Shown piece after piece: positions 18,426 through 26,246 of a stretch of 42,229 nucleotides of DNA. How positions within the stretch are numbered: position 1 is the stretch's first letter; every line of letters starts with the position of its first letter. The DNA comes from Legionella tunisiensis. GTDB lineage: Bacteria; Pseudomonadota; Gammaproteobacteria; Legionellales; Legionellaceae. The DNA lies in the NCBI RefSeq assembly GCF_000308315.1, contig NZ_CALJ01000325.1, positions 1 through 42,229 on the forward strand, written 5' to 3'. The notes beneath the pieces were generated by a model that was given only the letters and a program-made list of their open reading frames with translations, was not told the origin of the DNA and ran no database searches. Made by a program: the position numbers and the translations under genes.

Positions 18426-19097
18426 CTATTTCTTTAACAACTGCTTTAACTGCGCAAGGTGGGTTTGGGCTACTGCCTTATTAGGCGATGGTCTGGGGCG
18501 TTTAACTCTGTCCTTAACCTCAGGAATGGCATGCCCCTGCCGTACAAGGTCGGTAACCTGCTCATACACCCGCTTAAACAGCGCGTAAGCCACCTGCTCC
18601 TGCTCTATTGCCAGAAAATTCTCCGGCAGCCGGCGGGCAATGAAACTGACTACCGCGTGGCTGTAGTAGCCTGCGTTTGATTCCCAGAAATTCTTAATTT
18701 CACGGTACGCATCATGTACCTTTGGCAGATTAAGCTCCTCGTAGTAAGCAAGGCACAGGGCTTTAAACTGCAGGCAGTTCGGTGGAAACTCACAAAACTT
18801 GTCGCCTGCGCTTAAATCCCTTAAACGTTCCATACCGCTCTCCAATGCTTTAGGAGTTAACCCCTTAAGCGCTGTAAACCAGACCCCATGTTTGTCATGG
18901 CTGCCGTTTTTAGAGGTAAACAGCAACCCGTAAATCAGGGTTAATTCCTGCCAGACCCAGGCAATGTCCTCAGCCGTTAACGACGAGGAAGGCCTGCCTT
19001 TCGGCTGCAAGCCGTTCTGAGGGCGAACGGGGGTTGGGGAAGGCGGCTGCCACTGCTGCCACGGCCTCGTCATAACTTCGGTGTTTGGTAACTGCAT
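18426..19097 (-). CDS. lvrB: LvrB-like protein, possible helicase-loader type (lambda P-like)
   Basis: The protein is about 223 aa from ATG 19097, with a further possible start at 19073. After a Pro/Gln-rich leader, the domain begins with LTAEDIAWVWQELTLIYG. It contains KHGVWFTALKGLTPKALESGMERLRD and GDKFCEFPPNCLQFKALC, a pattern I associate with phage replication protein P-type helicase loaders that pair with an O-type initiator. It ends in a Lys-rich tail. It overlaps the end of lvrA by more than 120 bases, unusually long, so either its true start is later or another undetected indel affects the lvrA end. Conserved beside lvrA and lvrC in Legionella elements (established). Confidence 0.65.
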   Translation of the reverse strand: MQLPNTEVMTRPWQQWQPPSPTPVRPQNGLQPKGRPSSSLTAEDIAWVWQELTLIYGLLFTSKNGSHDKHGVWFTALKGLTPKALESGMERLRDLSAGDKFCEFPPNCLQFKALCLAYYEELNLPKVHDAYREIKNFWESNAGYYSHAVVSFIARRLPENFLAIEQEQVAYALFKRVYEQVTDLVRQGHAIPEVKDRVKRPRPSPNKAVAQTHLAQLKQLLKK

Positions 19098-20054
19098 GAG
19101 CACGACTCCCTGAATAGCCCTGTGATGAAATCATTTGTTGTTTTTGTTGTGTCTGTTGCTGACCTTTGGCAAGCCAGCTTAGGTAAACGGCGTTGTAATC
19201 TTTGTACCGGCTCCCAATCGCCTGGTTGTAGGCGATAAAGGCTTCAATTTCCTCCACATCTGAGGCAGTGCTGTAACCCTGCGCCAGTGCACACGCAATG
19301 GCCTCAGCAGATGGCCTGAAATCAGCCTTAATGGCAGTCCTTGACAGCCAGCGAAGGTAGACGGGGTTGTAATCGGCAAAATGGCTGCCAATACTCTGGT
19401 TGTAGCGGATGAAGGCCTGAATGTCCTCAAGGTCGCCGACATCGCTGTATCCAAGGGCTAACGCTTTGGCAATGGTTTCAGGGGCGGGAACAAAGTCAGC
19501 AGCAATTGGCTTTAAGCGAGCCTGAAACTGGTTGTGGTTGTTGTTAGTTGTTATTTTATTATTATTCTTTACAGGGGGTTGAATTCCCTGTGGTGAGGTC
19601 AGATCGCCGAACTTACCCGCTGCTGACGGCGTGCTTATTTCGCTCTTCTCGCAAGGGCCTGACTGCGTTTTGTTAAGATTCCCCTCCCCTGCTTCGACCG
19701 TGGCTTCTTTATTCTGGGCGTCAAAATCAGCAAAGAGCTGACGAATAAAAGGAAGCTCAATGACAATACGCTGCTTCTCAACCGAAAAATAAACTCATCC
19801 GGCTTAAACTTCTCGATCGTGCGAAATGCACAACGGATGGTATCTGACGTAATCTTCTGCCGCTTTCTTCCTGGAGCGGGTGCCACATAGAGATCACGCT
19901 GCATCTGCTCCATGGTGATGTTGGTTATGCGCCCTGTCTTAAAATCGCAGTGCTTAAACAGGCTATGCATCAAAAGCCGGCAGAAATGAGGCAGCTCGAA
20001 GAGGTGTTCATCAAGCTGGTGTAATGCTTTGTTGAAAAAGGTTAGTTGCTCCAT
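18970..20054 (-). CDS. lvrA: LvrA-like protein with winged-helix N-terminus and two DnaT-like repeats (frame reconstructed)
   Basis: One base restored at the A-run 19785-19789 joins two pieces into about 361 aa. The N-terminus resembles O-type phage replication initiators: LPHFCRLLMHSLFKHCDF, then TSDTIRCAFRTIEKFKPDEF. The C-terminal half carries two copies, about 55 residues apart, of a unit ending FIRYNQSIGSHFADYNPVYLRWL and FIAYNQAIGSRYKDYNAVYLSWL; these resemble DnaT/primosome C-terminal modules (inference). A Gln-rich linker (GQQQTQQKQQ) follows. The ATG at 20054 is preceded by AAAGG. Transcription probably starts from the TTGACT/TATAAT promoter in the divergent control region. Its partner is lvrB. 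Confidence 0.7.
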
Positions 20055-20088
20055 AAAGAAACGCCTTTAAAATAAAATAAAATACAAA

Positions 20089-20150
20089 TATACTAAATGT
20101 ATTATTCCGTATATTTATATACTTAAAGTATAAATTATACCTAATGTATA
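20089..20150. promoter_or_regulatory. Three-operator array between lvrA and lvrR
   Basis: Three 15-bp imperfect palindromes of the form TATAC-N5-GTATA are present: TATACTAAATGTATT (20089-20103), TATACTTAAAGTATA (20118-20132) and TATACCTAATGTATA (20136-20150). Centre spacings are 29 and 18 bases. The layout resembles lambdoid operator arrays read by a dimeric repressor with an S24 domain, which is exactly what the divergent gene encodes. A fourth copy occurs at 24604-24618 in front of the peptide/methyltransferase operon. Confidence 0.75.
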
Positions 20151-20161
20151 ATTAGAGTCAA
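20134..20161 (-). promoter_or_regulatory. Promoter for lvrA and the lvr/lvh operon
   Basis: On the minus strand, TTGACT (20156-20161) and TATAAT (20134-20139) are separated by 16 bases, a near-consensus sigma-70 promoter. Operator 3 (20136-20150) covers the -10 box and most of the spacer, and operator 2 (20118-20132) covers the predicted start. Repressor binding would therefore block the operon directly. Confidence 0.65.
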
Positions 20162-20166
20162 CTATT

Positions 20167-20832
20167 ATGGCTATTAATAAAGAAATTGGTATTAGAATAG
20201 CTGCTGCTAGGAAGGAAAAAGGGTTAAGTGCTGTCCAGCTATCTAAGTTAACTGGATTTTCGTGTGCAAGAATATCTCATTGGGAGCAAGGAAGGCGGCT
20301 CCCCAATTTAGAGAGTGTTTTAGTTCTTGAAAGATTTTTGAGTGTTCCTGCTGCGTATCTGCTTTGTATCGACGATGTTATAGATTCCGAAATTAGCAAT
20401 AAAGATCAGAGTAATGTAGTTATTTATACTTTCCCAGTTTATAAAATTACAGACGTCGATAAAAGAACTTCTCTGTGGTCTATGAGCGTGGCTATGCCTT
20501 ATGACTTAGGAAAAGATACTTTATTCGCTGTAAAGCTAGTTGATGATAGTATGGGTAGCGAGTTTTCCAAGGGTGATATAGTTTTATTTAGTGAACAGAA
20601 GGAAGCCTATGATGGCTCCCTCGTATTGCTCAAGATAAACAAAACTGGGCAAATTTTATTTAGAAAGTACATTATTGATCATAACAACATTGAGAACCCG
20701 ATTTATAAAATTACCCCTTTAAATAAGAACTATGACAATATACTTGCTGAAAGCATCGATTTATTTACTATTCTTGGAGTCCACAACAGTAATGGAAAAT
20801 TATTTTTTAAGATTTTTCAATTGCCCTCTTGA
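20167..20832 (+). CDS. lvrR: Phage-repressor-like regulator with HTH and S24 domains (LvrR-like)
   Basis: The 221-aa protein has an XRE-type helix-turn-helix at residues 5-60 (SAVQLSKLTGFSCARISHWEQGRR). An S24/LexA-like domain covers about 115-215 with the Ser nucleophile in DDSMGSEFSKGDIV (S128) and a candidate Lys in ILFRKY (K167). I see no Ala-Gly or Cys-Gly cleavage site in the linker, so self-cleavage is uncertain. The divergent position from lvrA matches the lvrR-lvrABC block of Legionella integrative elements. It probably represses both lvrA and itself through the palindromes at 20089-20150, and may also control the operon at 24584. Codon use is AT-rich, unlike the transfer operon. Confidence 0.8.
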   Translation: MAINKEIGIRIAAARKEKGLSAVQLSKLTGFSCARISHWEQGRRLPNLESVLVLERFLSVPAAYLLCIDDVIDSEISNKDQSNVVIYTFPVYKITDVDKRTSLWSMSVAMPYDLGKDTLFAVKLVDDSMGSEFSKGDIVLFSEQKEAYDGSLVLLKINKTGQILFRKYIIDHNNIENPIYKITPLNKNYDNILAESIDLFTILGVHNSNGKLFFKIFQLPS

Positions 20833-20992
20833 GCTTGATAATTATATCGATATCTTTTTCTCTAAGAAGATTTATATTCAACAGTCTTTTTGGAGGTATT
20901 TCTAAAATAGAGGAAAGACTGCGAATGCTGTGATTTGAAATTTTTAGTGTGCGCTCGATAAAGTTCCTTGCTTCAACTGCTACGGATATCAT
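20807..20992 (-). CDS. Small HTH-like hypothetical protein
   Basis: A 61-codon frame converges with and overlaps the end of the repressor gene by 26 bases. It starts at ATG 20992 after GAGG. The sequence HSIRSLSSILEIPPKRLLNI looks like a helix-turn-helix, and the rest is helical and basic. I do not recognise it. The overlap with the repressor and the short length leave real doubt. Confidence 0.4.
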   Translation of the reverse strand: MISVAVEARNFIERTLKISNHSIRSLSSILEIPPKRLLNINLLREKDIDIIIKLKRAIEKS

Positions 20993-21093
20993 TCATAACC
21001 TCAGACAAAATTCTTTGTGATGTGAATTTAATCACCCCTGCGATTGAGTTAAAACATGATTATTTGTATGTTAATATCGACTGATAAAATATC

Positions 21094-21110
21094 CCCTTAA
21101 TTTATAAGGG
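21094..21110. other. Small hairpin upstream of the 460-aa gene
   Basis: CCCTTA (21094-21099) pairs with TAAGGG (21105-21110) around the loop ATTTA. It lies about 15 bases before the ATG at 21125, so it could be a terminator for the upstream gene or a leader structure. There is no clear T-tract. Confidence 0.3.
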
Positions 21111-21124
21111 CAATATTTGCTCAT

Positions 21125-22502
21125 ATGGTGATTGAAATTATGGAAACTATGAAGGTAGGCTGGACGGATATAAAACATGAAATAAAGGAAGCCAATCCAG
21201 AGTTTTATTCCTTGATTAATAAAATTAATCCTCCGGATACTTATCCACTGTTTGTTGCTACTTTTCCTTATGGTGTTTTAATAGGTGATGATCGAAGTCA
21301 ATTTTTGCCAATAAATAATCAACTCATCAGGATTAATGAGTCGATCTTACCTAAAGATATAGAGCGCCATCTTGGATATGGGAAAATGGGCTCGCCTATG
21401 GGGATGGTTCTAAGAAAAACTTTGAATGGTATGTTGATTTACCTGGTAAAAGGGACTCACTTCCGATAATGGTGCAAAAACCAGGGGATTTCTTTAGCTA
21501 TTCCCGCTTGATTGGTATTAATAGTAAGTTTAATTACTCGCCAATGGGCGTTCTTTTGGCCATGTCAGGGGCAAGAAGTACTTTTTTATTGCCAAGTATT
21601 GGCTGTAAAAATAAATTTTCTAAAATGTGCAGGCAATTAAAAATAAAAACTAAAGCACCAGATAACTTGTATGGGCATTTTGGTTTGTTTAAAAAGCTAA
21701 TAGATAATTGGGAGTTAACTCAAAATAATAAATGGCGCTCGGCAATCGTCTACTTTTCAGAAAGTTGGGTTGATAGGATAAAAAATGACCCTGAATGGGT
21801 TAATGTGAAAAATTATTTTTACAATGCTTTTTTAAAAAAGCGATTTATCTAAAAAATCTTCCATATTATCAAATGGGGTATTCAATTATTCTAGAGGAAT
21901 ATAACCTTAAGCCAAACCCATATCTTTTGGATACATTTAAGCACTTGATTGATATCGCTTGTGGTGAAGTTCCTGGTTTTTCTCCTCAAGTATCAGACAG
22001 TTTTGTTCCGCTATCTGTATTGCATGAAATTTTTATTAGTAAATATGGGCTAAAAGACATTGTGCCAGCAGTTATGGCACCAGACTATTTATCCCATCAG
22101 GAGCCTTGCTCCTCTCCGGTCTACTATTCATTACAGATTCCAACAACAATGAGCTTTTCACCTAAGTCAAAGCAAGTAAGTACTATGGTCTCTTTGAGAG
22201 AGATTAAAGAGTTAACAATCGACATTATTAAGGCAATAAAAGAAAAAATTATTTGTTTTCTAATACAATAGTACAGCATATTGCTAATTTTATTGACTTT
22301 TCTTTTTTCATAATTCTATAGATATAGATGGTTTAATTTCAAATACCAAAGAAATTGTTTTACATGACAAAAGGTTCTTATCCTCCCCTATTAATACTTA
22401 TTTAAGCAATAATTTCGCCGATGATTCCAAATTTTTCAGGGGATGTATTCGCGTTTCTCACAAACTTGAAAAAACTTGATTTCTATCTTTGAAATAAAAT
22501 GA
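21125..22502 (+). CDS. Unknown 460-aa cargo protein (five frameshifts, reconstructed)
   Basis: Restoring one base in each of the runs 21415-21419, 21834-21839, 22256-22259, 22303-22308 and 22469-22474 gives one open frame of about 460 aa. It ends six bases before the convergent MFS gene stop; that tight packing supports the reconstruction. It begins MVIEIMETMKVGWTDIKHEI, and Met6 is an alternative start. Segments include LGYGKMGSPMGMVLRKNFEW, DFFSYSRLIGINSKFNYS and KFFRGCIRVSHKLEK. No signal peptide or membrane span is visible. The protein is cytosolic-looking and AT-rich. I do not recognise a family. Possible roles are defence, or a partner of the adjacent peptide-modifying operon (inference only). 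Confidence 0.55.
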
Positions 22503-22507
22503 AAGAA

Positions 22508-23649
22508 CTATAAAAAAATAATAAATCCTATAACCCCGCTTAGCAACCATAACATATGATATTCAGAATAATATAGGATGGAACCAGCGAGGTATGATCC
22601 TATTAATTTTGTAACGGAATAGGTTGCTTTATATACTCCTAATATCCTGCCTCGCATTTTAATGGGCGAGTATCCGAAAACTATAGATTGTGCATATGTA
22701 GTGGAGAGTATTTCTCCGATTGTTAAAATGCAGCAAGATAAAAGAATTTGATATATAGTAGATGATAAATTCAATATTAAAAAAGATAGACTGAACAAGA
22801 AAAGACCAGTGCATATTGTCAGGAGTTCATTCGTCTTTGAAAATTTATCTGCCACATATTTTTGGAGAAAAATTATAATTAGTGGGTTTACTGCCATCAA
22901 ATAGCCCGTGCTAATGTTACCAAAAATATTTGATAGAAAAATTGGATAACCAACACGATGAAAAGAATACATCATACCAATAGCTCCTATTGATAGAAGT
23001 CCTAAAGTACAATATAAAAATTTTTCAACTTTGCTATTGTTATTTTTGCTGCTCTCAGAGATTTCATGGATATTAAGGTTTATTCGGCTCGCAGCTAGTG
23101 ACACAATGAGCATTAATACGGCGATGGCAATAAATATCGATAAATAATAGCCATCCGCACAATATCCCATTAATATTGCGGATAAAAGCATCCCTACATT
23201 TGTGATAATTGCTTGCGCTGAAATAATATTAACTCTATCACTGCTGCTGCTATTAAACGTTGAGTTTAAAATATAATGGGATGATGTGATATATAAATAG
23301 CTACCCAACCCCATTAACAGCATTAATAATGACATGGCATAAAAATTAGATGTATAGATTAGAAGCAGCAAAGAAAAGCCTTGTATCATCAAACCATATT
23401 TTAAAAAATTAATGGGTTGTGTTTATCTGCAATGTAGCCGCCTAAATATCCACCAATGATATTACCTATTGATATAATAGATATTAGTATTCCTATTTGC
23501 ATTCCGTTCAACCCAATACTTTCTTTGAGAAATAGGCTGATATGAAATGAAATGCCACTGCAAACAGACTGAATACCACAAATTACCAAGAGTAAAATTA
23601 TGCTTTTACTATAAATTTTTTCTTTGTTTGATTTGATATTAATGCTCAT
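22508..23649 (-). CDS. MFS transporter in the borosin-like operon (frame reconstructed)
   Basis: One base restored at the A-run 23403-23408 joins two pieces into about 380 aa with roughly twelve hydrophobic segments. The MFS loop 2-3 signature is present as GGYLGGYIADKHNP. Other spans include SIILLLVICGIQSVCSGISF and LLSIGAIGMMYSFHRVGYP. ATG at 23649 lies 12 bases after the methyltransferase stop, so the two are co-transcribed. In this context it is a candidate exporter or immunity pump for the modified peptide. A general drug-efflux or sugar MFS role cannot be excluded. Confidence 0.8.
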
Positions 23650-23661
23650 TATTATTTAATT

Positions 23662-24372
23662 TTATTTAGGTGGAATATACAAGGTTGAAATTCTAGACGC
23701 ATTTTGTGAGTCAAGTTGGCCTATTACAGTTCTAATGATTTTAGGTGGAATATGAGGATATATTGATGCTTCATAAATAATGCATTCATGATTTTTTCGT
23801 GTGTTTTTAGGAGCTTATTTGCTAACAAGCCTAATGAATTAGAGTCATTTTTTCTGATGATTTATTGTCATTTATTATACCGATTTGCCATATTATTAGG
23901 TGATAGGTATTATCGATGTGTTTGTCTTCTTTGATAAGAGCATTTGCTTCGATAGATATACATCCCCAGAAAGGGTCTATTTTTAAATCAGCAAGCAAGC
24001 AATCAAAGGATGATATTGCTGGTGTAATCGTTAGGCTTATATGTGCTGTACATGCTTGCGATATTAAGTGATCAATTGAATTTGATAATAAAAGCGGATG
24101 ACCATATACAACAACACAGACGTTATTAAAAATTTTGAACGATTCAAGTACATGATCGGATATTTTTATGTATGCGTTAGCCCTTTCATCCGTTGAATGG
24201 TATAGATCGCATAGTGATTGACATCGCTTCGATTTTGATTTTATCCATTGTTCCGTAACCGGCTCATTTACTAAATAAAAACAATATCTGCCTGCTCTAT
24301 TGCTACTTGGTTTTCTCTATTAATCTGAGAAAGTGCTTTTATTCCACATCCGGTAATTACTAAATTTTTCAA
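23662..24372 (-). CDS. Borosin-type (SonM-like) peptide alpha-N-methyltransferase, tetrapyrrole-methylase fold (three frameshifts, reconstructed)
   Basis: No long single frame covers this stretch. One base restored at each of 24277-24281, 23848-23853 and 23792-23797 gives about 237 aa. The start is TTG at 24370-24372, two bases after the upstream peptide stop. The N-terminus KNLVITGCGIKALSQI holds the glycine-rich strand of tetrapyrrole methylases, then IEQADIVFYLVNEP. The SAM-site motif is VVYGHPLLLS. Further blocks are ITPAISSFDCLLADLKIDP, HLIIWQIGI, CIIYEASIYPHIPPKI and ISTLYIPP. From memory these blocks match the order in SonM and fungal OphMA-type enzymes rather than cobalamin-pathway methylases. 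The predicted reaction is SAM-dependent N-methylation of backbone amides in the core of a separate precursor, likely the 69-aa peptide beside it. Confidence 0.75.
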
Positions 24373-24374
24373 AA

Positions 24375-24584
24375 TTATTTGCCATTTTGATAAAATTCAA
24401 TATCAGCTTGAGCATCTGCAAATGAAGGATTACCTTGTATTTTATTTCTAATAACGCAGTGATCTATTTCGTTATTTTTTGTTAGGCCACAATTTTCCAT
24501 TAATTTCTTGGTGAGGCTTTCAACTTCGATTTGATTAAAGGGTGACAGCAATGAAAGATTATTAATTATTGTTGCATTGTTCAT
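24375..24584 (-). CDS. Putative RiPP (split-borosin) precursor peptide
   Basis: The 69-codon gene has AGGGG before ATG 24584. It begins MNNATIINNLSLLSPFN and has a helical middle (IEVESLTKKLMENCGL). It ends NPSFADAQADIEFYQNGK. The stop is two bases before the methyltransferase start, so the two are coupled. Its size and its position directly upstream of a SonM-like enzyme fit split-borosin precursors, which have a helical enzyme-binding region and a C-terminal core. I cannot assign the methylated residues. The C-terminal dozen residues would be the first place to look. If it is not a precursor, it is an unrecognised small protein of the same operon. Confidence 0.55.
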   Translation of the reverse strand: MNNATIINNLSLLSPFNQIEVESLTKKLMENCGLTKNNEIDHCVIRNKIQGNPSFADAQADIEFYQNGK

Positions 24585-24603
24585 GTGATTCCCCTAGTAG
24601 TGT

Positions 24604-24626
24604 TATACCTCAAGTATAACATTATA
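24604..24626 (-). promoter_or_regulatory. LvrR-type operator overlapping the promoter of the peptide operon
   Basis: TATACCTCAAGTATA at 24604-24618 is the same TATAC-N5-GTATA palindrome as the three operators beside lvrR. On the minus strand a perfect TATAAT lies at 24621-24626, so the palindrome sits directly at the predicted transcription start of the 69-aa peptide gene. The -35 box is weak. This suggests repression by LvrR or a close relative. Confidence 0.65.
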
Positions 24627-24688
24627 GTACCAATTTAGTAGATCGCTTTTAGGTTATGTTTTTCGGCACTCTTAGTCCATCCTAAAAT

Positions 24689-24727
24689 AACATCATTTAG
24701 ATATCAATACGACATCTAAATGATGTT
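24689..24727. repeat. Perfect 14-bp inverted repeat, centromere-like
   Basis: AACATCATTTAGAT (24689-24702) is the exact reverse complement of ATCTAAATGATGTT (24714-24727), with an 11-base spacer. The half-site contains AAATGATGTT, the same core as the scattered repeats on both sides of parA. It may be a partition-protein binding site. Confidence 0.6.
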
Positions 24728-24745
24728 GTACTTGGAGTTAGAACC

Positions 24746-24775
24746 CCCCTCCTTTTTACCTGCGATTAGGAGGGG
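24746..24775. terminator. GC-rich hairpin in the parA upstream region
   Basis: CCCCTCCT (24746-24753) pairs with AGGAGGGG (24768-24775). It stands out in an AT-rich stretch between the divergent peptide operon and parA. It may insulate the two. No T-tract follows closely. Confidence 0.35.
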
Positions 24776-24819
24776 AAATTAAGATACCGATTCACAACAC
24801 TCGCGATCGATATTAATTC

Positions 24820-24975
24820 AATGTTGTAATGACGTTATTTCGATATCATAATGTAATTATATTGATGTTATTTTAACGTCGTTTAGATGTTATTCGTCAG
24901 GCGGCTTTTCATTGTTGGGGTTGTTTAAAAAGTTAATTGATTTGACATTGAAATGACGTTATATTGATATCACAA
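24820..24975. repeat. Centromere-like repeat cluster upstream of parA
   Basis: Several degenerate copies of a TGACGTTA / TGATGTTA / AGATGTTA core occur, for example AATGACGTTATTTCGATATC, TTTAACGTCGTTTAGATGTT and AAATGACGTTATATTGATAT. A similar cluster follows the ParA partner gene. Such repeats next to ParA/RHH systems serve as partition sites and as autoregulatory operators (established for ParA-ParG and delta-omega types). The parA promoter must lie inside this cluster. Confidence 0.6.
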
Positions 24976-24996
24976 TTTATTGTGAAGGAGATATTT

Positions 24997-25638
24997 ATGA
25001 TTATTGTATTTGGTGGAGAGAAGGGCGGAACAGGAAAAACAACCTTGGCTACAAATATTGCGGCAGAGCTTGCTTTGAGAGGGAAAGAAGTATTATTGAT
25101 AGATACTGACAGACAAGAAAGCTCTAGCTCTTGGTGTTTTGTCAGGGAAGAAGAGGAGATTCGACCTCGGATCCCTTGTATCTTAAAATTTGGAGAGACT
25201 GTAAGGCAGGAAATTAATGAACTAAAAAATAAATTCAACAATATTATTGTTGATTGTGGGGGAAGAGATAGTATCGAGTTTAGAGCAGCATTGTTAGCGG
25301 CAGATAAGGCCATAATTCCAATGAGGTCGACTCAGTTTGATCTTTGGACATTGTCTAGGTTTAGCAAAATTTTAGCTGAGGTCAGAATCATTAATGAATT
25401 TCTTCAGGTTGGACTTTTACTAAATGCGGCTAATACAAATCCTGCTGTAAAGGAGCACGAGGAAGCCAAAGAGTATATAAAAGAATTTGGTAATATGGAT
25501 TTATATTCTACTATCGTAAGAGATCGTATTGCCTTTCATAAGGCAGCAGCAGAAGGACGTTCGGTTAGCGAAATAACCCCAAATGATCAGAAAGCATCCT
25601 TAGAAATAAATTCTCTTTATGAGGAGATATTTGGATGA
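24997..25638 (+). CDS. parA: ParA-type partition ATPase
   Basis: The start chosen is ATG 24997, seven bases after GAAGGAG; an ATG further upstream has no such site. The protein is 213 aa. The deviant Walker A is GGEKGGTGKTTLATN, followed by VLLIDTDRQESSSSW (A'), IIVDCGGRD (Walker B) and IIPMRSTQFDLWTL. There is no N-terminal HTH, so it is a small (type Ib) ParA that relies on a partner for DNA binding. It acts with the 110-aa protein whose start overlaps its stop (ATGA), moving plasmid copies on the nucleoid. Confidence 0.9.
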   Translation: MIIVFGGEKGGTGKTTLATNIAAELALRGKEVLLIDTDRQESSSSWCFVREEEEIRPRIPCILKFGETVRQEINELKNKFNNIIVDCGGRDSIEFRAALLAADKAIIPMRSTQFDLWTLSRFSKILAEVRIINEFLQVGLLLNAANTNPAVKEHEEAKEYIKEFGNMDLYSTIVRDRIAFHKAAAEGRSVSEITPNDQKASLEINSLYEEIFG

Positions 25639-25965
25639 AATTTAAAAAAAGCCAGAGATTGGTGATAGACAAGTAGAAGGTAAAGAAGATTTGGCCAAGG
25701 ATTTTCTATCCAAAGCAGATCGACCCGCAACCTTTACTTTGAAAGAAGAAGTAATTAGAGGTTCAGCTACAAGTGAGATCAAAACATGGCGAGATGTCTC
25801 AGTAAAAAAGACATTACGACATTTAGTTTTAGGATTCCTAAAAAGGATATGCAGCAATTAAAATTTGTATCTCAGCAAACAGGTCTGAGCTTAAATGCTC
25901 TTTGTTTAATGGCAATTCAAGCTAATAATAGAAAAATGTTAAAAGATCTAGAAGATGATTTGTAA
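25635..25965 (+). CDS. Small ParA partner, RHH-like centromere-binding protein (frame reconstructed)
   Basis: ATG 25635-25637 overlaps the parA stop. One base restored at each of 25644-25650 and 25804-25809 gives about 110 aa. The N-terminal two-thirds is polar and charged (GKEDLAKDFLSKADRPATF). The C-terminal 50 aa read DITTFSFRIPKKDMQQLKFV then TGLSLNALCLMAIQANNRK, a beta-strand plus two helices, the ribbon-helix-helix pattern of ParG/omega-type partners. It should bind the flanking AATGACGTT-type repeats and regulate parA. Confidence 0.7.
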
Positions 25966-26070
25966 CGTTAATGTAATATCAGAGCAATGTTTAAATGACG
26001 TTTATTTAATGTTGTTTTGATGTCAATACAACATTAATTAGATGTCGTTTTGATGTCATTTAAAAACACT
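25962..26070. repeat. Centromere-like repeat cluster downstream of the ParA partner
   Basis: The stretch holds repeated cores in both orientations: TAAATGACGTTTATTTAATG, TTTTGATGTCAATACAACAT, TTAGATGTCGTTTTGATGTC. These match the half-sites upstream of parA, so the partition genes are bracketed by their likely binding sites. Confidence 0.6.
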
Positions 26071-26158
26071 AATGTGATGGTTTTTTTCAAAATTTGTTAT
26101 GTTAGAGTCTGGGTGTAATTGATTTGAGGGTATGAAAAGTGAATTGAATTTAAAGAAA

Positions 26159-26182
26159 AAGCCCGTATTGACGTACGGGCTT
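26159..26182. terminator. Hairpin terminator after the partition operon
   Basis: AAGCCCGTA (26159-26167) pairs with TACGGGCTT (26174-26182) around TTGACG. It stands between the partition operon and repA. An A-run precedes it, so it would work best for minus-strand transcripts, but it may also end the plus-strand par operon. Confidence 0.5.
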
Positions 26183-26194
26183 ATCTAAGCGATA

Positions 26195-26246
26195 CACGCT
26201 ATAAGGCGCATATATAATCCAATATCATATTAAATCCTATAGCGTG
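26195..26246. promoter_or_regulatory. Inverted repeat overlapping the repA start
   Basis: CACGCTATA (26195-26203) and TATAGCGTG (26238-26246) are perfect inverted copies, and the second includes the GTG that opens the repA frame. In the mRNA this would form a structure hiding the start, as expected for a copy-number control leader. The regulator is not visible. Confidence 0.4.

Noticed and set aside
650-20054. The whole transfer operon as a decayed pseudogene cluster
   Set aside because: All breaks are -1 changes in A/T runs, no in-frame nonsense codons or large deletions were seen, and catalytic motifs and stop/start overlaps survive. Sequencing error explains this better.
23650-24372. A cobalamin-pathway (CbiF/CobM-like) methylase as the main reading
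   Set aside because: No other cobalamin genes are present, and the motif set and neighbouring 69-aa peptide fit the borosin type better. It remains the main alternative.
24933-25313. Minus-strand frame opposite parA
   Set aside because: Low-complexity Ser-rich translation and complete overlap with a clear ParA.
24820-26070. The repeat clusters as a CRISPR array
   Set aside because: The repeats are short, degenerate, in both orientations and not evenly spaced, and no cas gene is present.
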